A stretch of DNA of 64,000 nt from assembly GCF_947492965.1 (NCBI RefSeq), contig NZ_CANLOZ010000005.1, forward strand, positions 434,001-498,000. Direction: 5' to 3'. The position numbers and the translations under genes were made by a program. Within the stretch, counting starts at the first letter, position 1; every line of letters starts with the position of its first letter. This document shows positions 56,257 to 64,000 of the stretch, one piece after another. The notes beneath the pieces were generated by a model. It made no database searches and was not told where the DNA came from. It was given only the letters and a program-made list of their open reading frames with translations. The DNA comes from an uncultured Aquimarina sp. (GTDB lineage: Bacteria > Bacteroidota > Bacteroidia > Flavobacteriales > Flavobacteriaceae).

Positions 56257-56451
56257 ATCTCTATTCTTTTTCCCGATCTGATTTATCGTTTGTAATACCT
56301 AATTTGTGGTTAAAGCAAATAAGTATTGTCAGGTATAAAATTAGATAAACAGAAAATTTGTTAAGAGCGACTTCTTTGTGGAAATTTTCTTTTTTTCGAT
56401 GAATGACACATAAACTCCACAAAAGTGTTTATACTAGTAAAATGTTTTCTT

Positions 56452-56492
56452 TTAAAAAAGCGAAAGGCACGCCAACCACAGCATGCCTTTCT
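56452..56492 (-). terminator. Intrinsic terminator after the ABC1-kinase gene
   Basis: On the minus strand GAAAGGCATGC pairs with GCGTGCCTTTC, followed by GCTTTTTT. It lies about 50 bases past the stop at 56542. Confidence 0.75.
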
Positions 56493-56541
56493 AACAACCT
56501 AACCAATAAATAAACAAACCAAAGCCAGTCTTAGCAACTGA

Positions 56542-57849
56542 CTAAAGGTACTTTTCAAAATTTTTCACACGAATTGTTGCTTTTAAATCGTGTAATAAGT
56601 TATACAACCCAAAGAATGTTCTGTTGATATATAGGAAATGCTTACTTCCTCTATTTCCATTCATTTTCCTAAGCTCTGTATCTTTAGAATATTTTTCACT
56701 TAACTCTGTTATCTTATCCCAAAACTCTTGATCTGCGAAGTCAAAAACTTCTTCATTAAATGGTTTTGTAAATAAACTTAACATCTCATAAAATAGCTCC
56801 GAGAAGAATTTCTTCTCTTCTTCAGAATCATCTTCTCGGAGTATTTCGAGTTCAAACATCTTTTGAGCAAAGAATTCTGGATTATTTATATTTTCTCTTT
56901 CAGCTAATTCAAAATAAGGAGTATAAAACTCCAACGGTACTTTCTTTACACATCCAAAATCTATTGCGATCAGATTTCCTTCTTTATCTACCAAGAAATT
57001 ACCAGGATGTGGATCCGCATGCACAGCTTTCAGGATATGCATTTGATACATATAAAAATCCCAAAGAGCTTGTCCTATTCTATTGGCTTTTTCTTGATCC
57101 TCGTTATGTTTTGCAAACTCACTAAGATGCTCTCCATCCATCCAATCCATCGTAATGATTCGCTTACTAGATAAATCTTCGTAATACTTTGGGAACTTTA
57201 GATTTTCAATTTTAGCGCAGGCGTTTGTAATTTCTTTACTTTGCTTTACTTCCAATACGTAATCAGTTTCCTCTAGTAATTTCCCTTCTAACTCCTGAAA
57301 ATACTTATCAGAATCTTTCCCTTTTAAATTAAACATCCTGATGGCGATGGGTTTTACCATCGCCAAATCAGAACTTATGCTGTCTGCAACTCCAGGATAT
57401 TGAATTTTCACAGCAAGTTTTTTCCCGTCTTTAGCGGCCTTATGTACCTGTCCGATACTGGCGGCATTAACAGATTGAGTTGCAAACGTATCATATAAAT
57501 CTTCCGGATATTTTCCGTGATATTTCTTAAATGTCTTTCTTACTAAAGGAGCTGATAATGGCGGAACACTAAACTGTGATAGCGAAAATTTTTCAACATA
57601 GGCATTCGGCAATATGTTTTTCTCCATAGAAAGCATCTGCGCTACTTTCAATGCGCTACCTTTTAAATTTTTTAATCCGTCATAAATATCAGCGGCATTA
57701 TCTTCATTTAGCTTATCTCTAGTAATGTTAGGGTTTATCGCTTTTTTACTATAATATTTCAGATAATTCCCTCCTACTTTTACACCAGTCTTTACCAATT
57801 CTGTGGTTCTACCTAGTTTGGAAGTGGGTATTTTATCAATTGTCTTCAT
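56542..57849 (-). CDS. ABC1/AarF/UbiB-family atypical kinase
   Basis: This 435-residue protein has the UbiB-like fold: the KxGQ-like motif region LKGSALKVAQMLSM, the nucleotide-binding Lys in KKLAVKIQYPG, VHADPHPGNFLVDKEGNLIAIDFG with the catalytic Asp/Asn and DFG, and a helical C-terminus. Relatives act in isoprenoid-lipid (quinone) metabolism as ATPases. There is no TM helix at the C-terminus. It is paired with the TetR-like gene upstream (36-base gap), an arrangement common in flavobacteria. Confidence 0.9.
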   Translation of the reverse strand: MKTIDKIPTSKLGRTTELVKTGVKVGGNYLKYYSKKAINPNITRDKLNEDNAADIYDGLKNLKGSALKVAQMLSMEKNILPNAYVEKFSLSQFSVPPLSAPLVRKTFKKYHGKYPEDLYDTFATQSVNAASIGQVHKAAKDGKKLAVKIQYPGVADSISSDLAMVKPIAIRMFNLKGKDSDKYFQELEGKLLEETDYVLEVKQSKEITNACAKIENLKFPKYYEDLSSKRIITMDWMDGEHLSEFAKHNEDQEKANRIGQALWDFYMYQMHILKAVHADPHPGNFLVDKEGNLIAIDFGCVKKVPLEFYTPYFELAERENINNPEFFAQKMFELEILREDDSEEEKKFFSELFYEMLSLFTKPFNEEVFDFADQEFWDKITELSEKYSKDTELRKMNGNRGSKHFLYINRTFFGLYNLLHDLKATIRVKNFEKYL

Positions 57850-57885
57850 ATTCCTTTTCTCTTTCTACAATCTTACTTTCAACTA

Positions 57886-58551
57886 TTAATTCCACATGGC
57901 TTTTTCTTTCCAGAGGAATTTCCCCAAATCTAAAACGCTAGTTAGTGGTGTATTATCAAATAAATCAAATATGGTATTCACTGATTTCTCGATAGCAATA
58001 TCGGTTTTCTCGAAACCAGCAGATTCATCATCCATCCAAAATTTTAATAAGAATAAAAATTGCAACCAAGCTCCTTCTGAATACACGGAAACTGGATTTT
58101 TAGCTATTTTAAATAACTTTTCATCATTATCCGTTTCGATCAATTCCTTGGCGAAATGTTTGATATGCATTCTTAGTCCTTTTAACTGAGTTAAATTCTT
58201 AAGAGGCATATTATGGTATTGTAGCGCTAATAGCACGTAACTTCTGTTCAATGTCAACATTTCAAAAAACGTAAAAAAGAACGTCAGCATTTTATCCTTA
58301 CTAGATAAATGAGCGTACTCTTTATTATTGTTCATCGCGTCTATAGTAGTACTAAAGAACGTATTCCAAATGCCTTTGTTTACACTATCCAAACTACCAA
58401 AGAACTCATAAAACTCTTCTTCTTTTATTTTTGACTCTTTACAAAATTTATACACCGACTTAGGGTATGTATCATGCTCTAAAACATAATTCATATACTT
58501 AGTTATGATGTACTGACTGTCTACGGTTTGTTTTTTACTGGATGATGCCAT
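57886..58551 (-). CDS. TetR-like regulator paired with the ABC1 kinase
   Basis: This 221-residue, fully helical protein has an N-terminal ~60 residues (QYIITKYMNYVLEHDTYPKSVYKFCKESKIKEEEFYEFFGSL) that form a TetR-type HTH. The rest is a helical ligand domain (TetR_C family). It precedes the ABC1-kinase gene and probably regulates it. A 7-bp inverted repeat at 58630-58648, upstream of the start, is a candidate operator. Confidence 0.8.
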   Translation of the reverse strand: MASSSKKQTVDSQYIITKYMNYVLEHDTYPKSVYKFCKESKIKEEEFYEFFGSLDSVNKGIWNTFFSTTIDAMNNNKEYAHLSSKDKMLTFFFTFFEMLTLNRSYVLLALQYHNMPLKNLTQLKGLRMHIKHFAKELIETDNDEKLFKIAKNPVSVYSEGAWLQFLFLLKFWMDDESAGFEKTDIAIEKSVNTIFDLFDNTPLTSVLDLGKFLWKEKAMWN

Positions 58552-58629
58552 ATCTATTAATTTACAGAGTAAAGATAGTCATTGTTTAACTTTTTTTAAA
58601 AAAACCTAAACAAAAAAATTGTTAAAGTT

Positions 58630-58648
58630 GTTTCATAAAAAATGAAAC
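58630..58648. promoter_or_regulatory. Inverted repeat in the TetR-like / htpG gap
   Basis: GTTTCAT-aaaaa-ATGAAAC is a perfect 7-bp dyad with a 5-base spacer in the divergent gap, 79 bases from the TetR-like start. Its size suits an operator for a dimeric regulator. A weak hairpin is the alternative. Confidence 0.35.
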
Positions 58649-58719
58649 TTAAAGTTCTAATATTTAAGTAGACGCAATTCAATTATTATCCTTACGTATT
58701 ATGGATAATTTGATCATAA

Positions 58720-58760
58720 TGTCAGTTTGTCAGCAATATAGGATTGGTACTTTTTTTGTC
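58720..58760 (+). promoter_or_regulatory. Sigma-54-like (-24/-12) promoter with TGTCAG repeats before htpG
   Basis: TTGGTACTTTTTTTGTC (58744-58760) matches the TTGGCAC-N5-TTGC layout: GG and TTG are in the correct register and the final C is replaced by T. Just upstream is the direct repeat TGTCAG-TT-TGTCAG (58720-58733), which could bind an activator. The start of transcription would be ~35 bases before the htpG ATG. Confidence 0.45.
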
Positions 58761-58805
58761 TATGGAGAGACACAATAGTGCTAATAAAAATTAAAACATA
58801 AAAAA

Positions 58806-60692
58806 ATGGCAACAGGAAGTATTAATGTATCGGTTGAAAACATTTTTCCTTTGATTAAGAAATTCTTGTATTCAGATCACGAGATTTTTTTACGAGAATT
58901 AATATCTAATGCAACAGATGCAACATTAAAGTTAAAGCATCTAACCAATATTGGTGAAGCCAAAATTGAATATGGTGACCCAAGAATTGAAATAAAGATT
59001 GATAAAGAGAATAAACAACTACATATTATTGACCAGGGAATTGGTATGACTGCTGAAGAGGTAGAAAAATATATCAATCAGGTTGCTTTTTCTGGAGCGG
59101 AGGAGTTCTTAGAAAAATATAAGGATAGCGCCAAAGATTCTGGTATTATAGGTCATTTTGGATTAGGTTTTTACTCGGCTTTTATGGTAGCTGATAAAGT
59201 AGAAATCATTACAAAATCTTATAAAGATGAGCCTGCTGCTCACTGGACTTGTGATGGTTCTCCAACCTACTCTTTAGAAGCACATGATAAAACCGAAAGA
59301 GGAACCGAAATCATCTTACATATTGGCGAAGAAGAGTCTGAATTTCTTGAGGATAACAGAATAAGCGAACTTTTGGTGAAGTACAATAAGTTTATGCCTA
59401 TTCCAATCAAATTTGGAACAAAAACTGAAACCTTACCAAAACCAGAGGATGCTAAAGAAGAAGATCCAGCACCTACTCAAGAGGTGGATAATATCATCAA
59501 CAATCCAAATCCAGCTTGGACTAAACAACCAACAGATTTAAAGGATGAAGACTATAAAAGCTTTTACCGAGAATTGTATCCTATGCAATTCGAGGAGCCA
59601 TTATTTAACATTCATTTAAATGTAGATTATCCTTTCAATCTAACAGGAATATTGTATTTCCCGAAGCTTGGGCAGGATATGAATATGCAAAAAGATAGAA
59701 TTCAGTTATATCAAAACCAGGTATTTGTAACAGACAATGTAGAAGGTATAGTACCTGAATTCCTTACTATGCTGCGCGGTGTGATTGATTCTCCAGATAT
59801 TCCTTTAAATGTTTCTAGATCGTATTTACAGGCTGATGGGGCTGTAAAAAAGATTTCTAGTTATATCACTAGAAAGGTAGCAGATAAGTTAAACTCTCTA
59901 TTTAAGAATGATAGAGAAGACTTTGAAAAGAAATGGAATGATATCAAAGTAGTGATCGAATACGGAATGTTATCAGAAGAAAAATTCTTCGAAAAAGCGG
60001 ATAAATTTGCTTTATACCCAACCGTAGATGACACGTACCTAACCTTTGAAGAATTACAAGAGAAAATAAAAGATAATCAGACAGACAAAGACAATAAGCT
60101 AGTAGTCCTGTATGCTTCTGATAAAGATGCGCAACACGCTTATATTGCTGCTGCAAAAGATAAAGGATACGAAGTTCTATTATTAGACTCACCTATTGTT
60201 TCTCATTTAATTCAAAAACTAGAAACTAGTAAGGAAAACATTTCTTTTGTTCGTGTAGATGGTGATCACATCGACAATCTTATCAAAAAAGACGAAGAAA
60301 CCATTTCTAAACTTTCTGATGAAGAAAAAGAAACCTTAAAAACAGATTTAGAAAAGGTTATCCCTACTTCTACATATACAGTACAACTAGAAGCAATGGA
60401 TAGTAACGCTTCTCCATTTATGATTACCCAGCCAGAATTTATGCGTCGTATGAAAGAAATGCAGCAAACTGGTGGTGGAGGAATGAATATGTTTGGTAAT
60501 ATGCCAGAGATGTATAATCTAATCGTAAACACCAATCATGATTTGATCAGTCAGATAAAAGATACCAAAACAGATAAAAAGAAAGAACGTCTTATCAAGC
60601 AATCCTTAGACCTTGCTAGATTATCTCAAAATTTACTGAAAGGTGAAGAATTGACAGAATTTATCAAGCGTAGTTTTGAAATGATTAAATAA
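58806..60692 (+). CDS. htpG: Molecular chaperone HtpG (Hsp90)
   Basis: This 628-residue cytoplasmic ATP-dependent chaperone has a GHKL ATPase domain at the N-terminus (LRELISNATDATLKLKH, IIDQGIGMTAEEVEKY, GHFGLGFYSAFMVA). The middle domain (DYPFNLTGILYFPKLG, QNQVFVTDNVEGIVPEFL, PLNVSRSYLQAD with the catalytic Arg region) and a helical dimer domain follow. A short acidic linker sits near residues 215-235. It has a Gly-Met-rich GGGGMNMFGNMPEM segment near 560. A strong terminator follows. Confidence 0.95.
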   Translation: MATGSINVSVENIFPLIKKFLYSDHEIFLRELISNATDATLKLKHLTNIGEAKIEYGDPRIEIKIDKENKQLHIIDQGIGMTAEEVEKYINQVAFSGAEEFLEKYKDSAKDSGIIGHFGLGFYSAFMVADKVEIITKSYKDEPAAHWTCDGSPTYSLEAHDKTERGTEIILHIGEEESEFLEDNRISELLVKYNKFMPIPIKFGTKTETLPKPEDAKEEDPAPTQEVDNIINNPNPAWTKQPTDLKDEDYKSFYRELYPMQFEEPLFNIHLNVDYPFNLTGILYFPKLGQDMNMQKDRIQLYQNQVFVTDNVEGIVPEFLTMLRGVIDSPDIPLNVSRSYLQADGAVKKISSYITRKVADKLNSLFKNDREDFEKKWNDIKVVIEYGMLSEEKFFEKADKFALYPTVDDTYLTFEELQEKIKDNQTDKDNKLVVLYASDKDAQHAYIAAAKDKGYEVLLLDSPIVSHLIQKLETSKENISFVRVDGDHIDNLIKKDEETISKLSDEEKETLKTDLEKVIPTSTYTVQLEAMDSNASPFMITQPEFMRRMKEMQQTGGGGMNMFGNMPEMYNLIVNTNHDLISQIKDTKTDKKKERLIKQSLDLARLSQNLLKGEELTEFIKRSFEMIK

Positions 60693-60726
60693 ACAAAAGT
60701 GTTTATCTTCTTATAGAATATAATTG

Positions 60727-60757
60727 AAACCGCTTCAGAAATTGAAGCGGTTTTTTA
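60727..60757 (+). terminator. Intrinsic terminator after htpG
   Basis: AAACCGCTTCA pairs with TGAAGCGGTTT (60727-60737 with 60743-60753) with a T-run. The stem arms are the same as in the terminator at 15779. Confidence 0.9.
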
Positions 60758-60830
60758 TTATCCAAATCTGGATATTTCATATTTTAGTATTTTTACCATA
60801 TCATTTTCTTTATAAAGATTACGGAAACAA

Positions 60831-61817
60831 ATGAATAACAGTTTTTTTCTTTTTATAGCAATACTTTCTATTGGTTTTCAAGGGATTGCGCAAGACATCG
60901 TCTCTGGTTATATTCCTCTGGAAAGTAATAAAGATGTAGAACAAAAAATTCACCTAAGTAAAGTAGATTTAAATGATACTGACAAAAGTTATTCGTATAC
61001 TATAATAGCTTCTACCAACATTTCTGAACAAGGGTATTTTTCTTTTGATCAAAAATGGTTTACCTCTAAAGACCATTTATACAAGATACAATTAGAACCT
61101 GCAGCAGCATCTACTACCAATAAACAAAACAAAGACTCTAAATTATTCATTTTATCTAAAAACGATTCTATACATTTTGAAAAAGGATCTTCTCCTTTTG
61201 AAACATATACCACGAATAACAAGGCTGACAAAGAATGGCAACAACTGAAGAAATTCGAATCTAAATTTGACACTTTACATGACGGCTTTGATACTGACCA
61301 GTATCTTCTTAGAACAAAGGGATATATTAAAGATTCACTTCAAATCTTGTTAGTAAAACTAATTAGCATCAAAAAGCTGGATGATAAGAAACTTCTGGAT
61401 AAAGACATTATGGAAAACACTTCCTATTACACAAGTCTTTTAAAAGAACTAAAATCTAGTGAGATTGATCCTGCTTTATTTTTATACTTAGAGAATAAGC
61501 TTTCTTTAGTTTACAAAGAAGAAGCTGAACAAAAATATTCTGTTAGTATGTTACTAAACGGTATTGCTATATTAATAATTGGGAGCCTTATTTTCTTAGT
61601 GTTACGTAAAAGAAGAAAAGCACAAAATACCATTATTACCTCATCATTAAGCAAACAGGAAAACACTATTAAAGAGCTTATTCTTTCTGGAAAAACCAAC
61701 AAGGAAATTGCAAATGAACTTTTTATTAGTGTAAATACGGTGAAAACTCATATTTCTAATATTTACAGCAAATTAAATATTACGAGCAGAAAAGAACTAT
61801 TAATAAAAAACAAATAA
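60831..61817 (+). CDS. Transmembrane LuxR-type transcriptional regulator
   Basis: This 328-residue protein has a signal peptide (cleavage near IAQD, residue 20-21), then a periplasmic region (~22-235) with beta-rich and coiled segments. One membrane helix follows (~239-258), then KRRK and a cytoplasmic LuxR/GerE HTH at residues ~273-326 (SKQENTIKELILSGKTNKEIANELFISVNTVKTHISNIYSKLNI). It is a one-component sensor with no kinase. The ligand and DNA targets are unknown. The terminator at 61916 follows. Confidence 0.87.
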   Translation: MNNSFFLFIAILSIGFQGIAQDIVSGYIPLESNKDVEQKIHLSKVDLNDTDKSYSYTIIASTNISEQGYFSFDQKWFTSKDHLYKIQLEPAAASTTNKQNKDSKLFILSKNDSIHFEKGSSPFETYTTNNKADKEWQQLKKFESKFDTLHDGFDTDQYLLRTKGYIKDSLQILLVKLISIKKLDDKKLLDKDIMENTSYYTSLLKELKSSEIDPALFLYLENKLSLVYKEEAEQKYSVSMLLNGIAILIIGSLIFLVLRKRRKAQNTIITSSLSKQENTIKELILSGKTNKEIANELFISVNTVKTHISNIYSKLNITSRKELLIKNK

Positions 61818-61915
61818 GTCGAACCAATATTACTTTCTTCTGGAAACCATTCTACTTAAATAGATTCCTTACAATTGAGAATACGTTTATGATATACATA
61901 AAAACATATGAAAAG

Positions 61916-61945
61916 AAAAACTCCTTCGATTAGAAGGAGTTTTTT
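61916..61945. terminator. Bidirectional terminator
   Basis: AAAAACTCCTTC pairs with GAAGGAGTTTTT around the loop GATTA. It lies between the convergent LuxR-type and small-repeat-protein genes. Confidence 0.9.
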
Positions 61946-61980
61946 ACTATGAGTTATATTCTATTTCTTAGACCTCTAAA

Positions 61981-62331
61981 TTATGGTAATAAACTAGCCA
62001 CTGTATTTTTTTGAGTTATTTGAGTATTTTTATTTGTATCGATTACATTAGTTAATCTAGTAGTTTTTCTAATATCTGTAGTAAAACCATTTTTTTCTAA
62101 TAAGCTCTTATAAAATTCAGTTTTAGTAGTATTCTTATTAGTAGCAACTTCTTTCTTTACTTCTTTAATTGCAATATCAAAGTTATTCGCTTTTACCAAT
62201 GCTTTGAAAAAATCAGTTTTAGTACTTTTTACATTTTCGATAGATGTGTTAACTTCATTAGTAGCAACATCTTGTGCTGTAATAGTAAGAGTAGAAAATA
62301 AAACTGCGATGGTAAAGAAGATAGCTTTCAT
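61981..62331 (-). CDS. Small secreted protein with a duplicated motif
   Basis: This 116-residue protein has a signal peptide (cleavage near TITAQ, residue 20). The mature part holds two similar segments, KTDFFKALVKANNF (38-51) and KTEFYKSLLEKNGF (70-83), 32 residues apart. It is Lys/Thr/Asn-rich with no cysteine. I recognise no family. A TAAATTTA box (62366-62373) upstream may be its -7 element. It converges on the LuxR-type gene. Confidence 0.65.
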   Translation of the reverse strand: MKAIFFTIAVLFSTLTITAQDVATNEVNTSIENVKSTKTDFFKALVKANNFDIAIKEVKKEVATNKNTTKTEFYKSLLEKNGFTTDIRKTTRLTNVIDTNKNTQITQKNTVASLLP

Positions 62332-62851
62332 AGTATTGGGGGCTTAAGTTACTTTGATTAACTGATGTAAATTTAAGTCGAAAAAACCTCTCCATAAAAT
62401 CTTTTAAAAACTTTTAGACAAAGTGGTTTTTTAAATCGATGAAATACACAAATTTTACGGTTTTACCGTACAAAATACACGTAATTTTTGTCATTTTGTA
62501 GGATTTTTAACGGTATAAAATTGATCAAACCACCTATAAAACAGCATTTAAACTATAATAATCGGTGTAAAACACATTTTAAGAAATAATTAATACGTAG
62601 TTACTAAATAAAAAGTTTATTCCTTAGATAAATGCGGAGGGTTGTAATCTTTAAATAACCTACATCAAAAAGTTTGTTATTGAGATTGGCATTCTTTTGC
62701 TACTCTTGTTTCACATCTTATAAACTCTTTGTTTACAGGGATTTCTCATAAAATCATACCGGTACTAGTTCCTTTTTACGACCATCATTCTTTCGATTCA
62801 TCCAATTTTTAGATTTCATTTGACTTTAAAAAAGAGAAACAATCAAATCAG
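62332..62851. other. 520-base gap, no gene found
   Basis: This AT-rich stretch lies between the small secreted protein and the DUF2723 gene, which is transcribed away from it. I see a short palindrome (TACGG-TTTTA-CCGTA, 62457-62471) and no ORF over about 20 codons with a plausible start, tRNA or terminator. It presumably holds the promoters of both genes. Confidence 0.5.
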
Positions 62852-64000
62852 ATGCAGATCAATCGGTTTAAAAAATGGAACCTATTATTAGGTTGGTTAG
62901 TTTTTACAATTTCTTTAGGAGTATATATCAAAACTGTAGAACCCACCAATAGTTTCTGGGATGTAGGAGAGTATATAGCAACTTCTTCAAAATTACAAAT
63001 TGGACATCCGCCTGGTGCTCCCCTATTTCAGATGATCGGTGCCTTTGCTTCTGTCTTTGCTACCAACCCAAAACAGATTGCCTATACTCTTAATCTTACA
63101 TCCGCATTAGCCAGTGCATTTACCATATTGTTCATGTTTTGGTCAATCACTATACTTCTAAGAGATTTAGCTTCCACCATAAATAGCAATACAAGAAATA
63201 CACCCTTTACTATTTTAGGTAGTGCTATAGTGGGATCCTTAGGTTTTGCTTTTACAGATAGCTTTTGGTTCAATGCGGTAGAGGCCGAAGTGTATGCAAT
63301 GGCCACACTAATACTATCTGTTATGTTTTACTTAGGTTTATTATGGAAACGTGATATGCATACTCCAAAAGGAAATAAATGGATCATTCTAATTGCATTT
63401 GTTATAGGATTATCATTTGGAATACATTTTATGGGATTACTTTCTATTCCTGCGATAGGCATGCTTTACTATTTTAAAAATTATAAAAGTATTACCATAA
63501 AGAATTTTATTATTGCTAATCTCATTGTAGTAGCGGTATTGCTTTTCATTTTCAAATTGTTCATTCCCTACACACTGACCTACATCAGTTTTGTAGAAAT
63601 ATTTTTTGTAAATACTATTGGACTTCCTTTTCATTCTGGAACTATATTATCTGTTATAAGCATCCTGGTACTTTTTTATTCAGGATTGAGATATACTCGA
63701 AAGAAAGCATATCCTTTATTAAATACTTCATTATTATGCTTGGCATTCATTTTAATTGGTTTTTCTAGCTGGTTAATGATTCCGGTGCGAGCTAATAGTG
63801 GCACTGTAATTAATGAAAATAATCCGAATAATGCTCGAGAACTACTAGCCTATTATAATCTAGAACAATACCCAAAGACATATCTTTTTTATGGTCCTCA
63901 ATTTTCTGAGATCTATGGAAATCTCGACGAGAATGAACCTTATTTAGATGATAAGCCTAAATATGAAAAAGATACCTCTTCTGGAAAATACATTATCGTA
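62852..64000 (+). CDS. DUF2723 glycosyltransferase-like membrane protein, 3' end cut by the window
   Basis: The ATG at 62852 is followed by 383 open codons to the edge. The N-terminus has the DUF2723 signature: first helix LLLGWLVFTISLGVYIKTVEP, then FWDVGEYIATSSKLQIGHPPGAPLFQ with the Asp-x-x-Glu pair typical of GT-C enzymes. About nine helices follow in the visible part. The same domain occurs in animal TMEM260, an O-mannosyltransferase. In Bacteroidota a role in protein or surface glycosylation is likely but unproven. Confidence 0.88.
   Translation, partial: MQINRFKKWNLLLGWLVFTISLGVYIKTVEPTNSFWDVGEYIATSSKLQIGHPPGAPLFQMIGAFASVFATNPKQIAYTLNLTSALASAFTILFMFWSITILLRDLASTINSNTRNTPFTILGSAIVGSLGFAFTDSFWFNAVEAEVYAMATLILSVMFYLGLLWKRDMHTPKGNKWIILIAFVIGLSFGIHFMGLLSIPAIGMLYYFKNYKSITIKNFIIANLIVVAVLLFIFKLFIPYTLTYISFVEIFFVNTIGLPFHSGTILSVISILVLFYSGLRYTRKKAYPLLNTSLLCLAFILIGFSSWLMIPVRANSGTVINENNPNNARELLAYYNLEQYPKTYLFYGPQFSEIYGNLDENEPYLDDKPKYEKDTSSGKYIIV

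Noticed and set aside
15779..60757. Two terminators with the same stem arms as a possible mobile repeat
   Set aside because: Only the 11-base arms match; loops and flanks differ, so it is better explained by convergent terminator sequence.
62457..62471. Palindrome TACGG-TTTTA-CCGTA
   Set aside because: The stem is too short and AT-rich, with no T-run; it is not enough for a terminator or operator call.
1..64000. tRNA, rRNA, CRISPR, IS elements or prophage
   Set aside because: I looked for clover-leaf/CCA ends, repeat-spacer arrays, transposases and integrases and saw none.

Overview
The window is AT-rich, gene-dense chromosomal DNA from a member of the Flavobacteriaceae (Bacteroidota), probably a marine Aquimarina-like bacterium. 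The genus is an inference. The family assignment rests on several features: a type IX secretion sorting domain, a PorV/PorQ-family protein, an OMP_b-brl_3 TonB-type receptor, DUF4856/imelysin lipoproteins, a long NusB, DUF3276 (PUR-like), LVSCS-type lipoboxes, TAnnTTTG promoter boxes, and the order recQ / kdsD-tatC-CMD-lptB. I found no rRNA, tRNA, CRISPR array, insertion sequence or prophage.

Layout. 1-4.3 kb holds a minus-strand iron/haem-flavoured block (HTTM membrane protein, imelysin, DUF4856, CxxCH haem protein), followed by HMG-CoA lyase. 5-13.4 kb is housekeeping: LysE exporter, a spondin-like T9SS cargo, pyrD, pepT, MscS, the nusB-DUF1573-yajC operon and leucine dehydrogenase. 13.5-23 kb holds an ABC exporter, a PUR-like protein, an M14 carboxypeptidase, small redox/hydrolase genes and a cyclophilin-FKBP fusion.

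23.2-31.1 kb is the most unusual part. A minus-strand ECF sigma factor and a membrane TPR anti-sigma-like protein are divergent from a Cys-rich lipoprotein and two translationally coupled, secreted, membrane-anchored TPR-CHAT proteases. These are followed by a double-glycine-leader peptide gene preceded by an attenuator-like hairpin. I interpret this as an envelope-sensing or peptide-handling system built around periplasmic caspase-like proteases. That function is inference.

31.4-47.6 kb holds an outer-membrane protein, recQ, the kdsD-tatC-CMD-lptB block, a pssA operon carrying three secreted proteins, a PorV-like protein, lnt and an ABC-F ATPase. 47.6-64 kb holds a decayed methyltransferase, an orphan LolD-like ATPase, a sodium:solute symporter, a structured intergenic RNA candidate before a TonB-type receptor, fabH, an orphan sorting-domain-like ORF, an ABC1 kinase with its TetR-like partner, htpG with a sigma-54-like promoter, a transmembrane LuxR-type regulator, a small secreted repeat protein, and the start of a DUF2723 glycosyltransferase.
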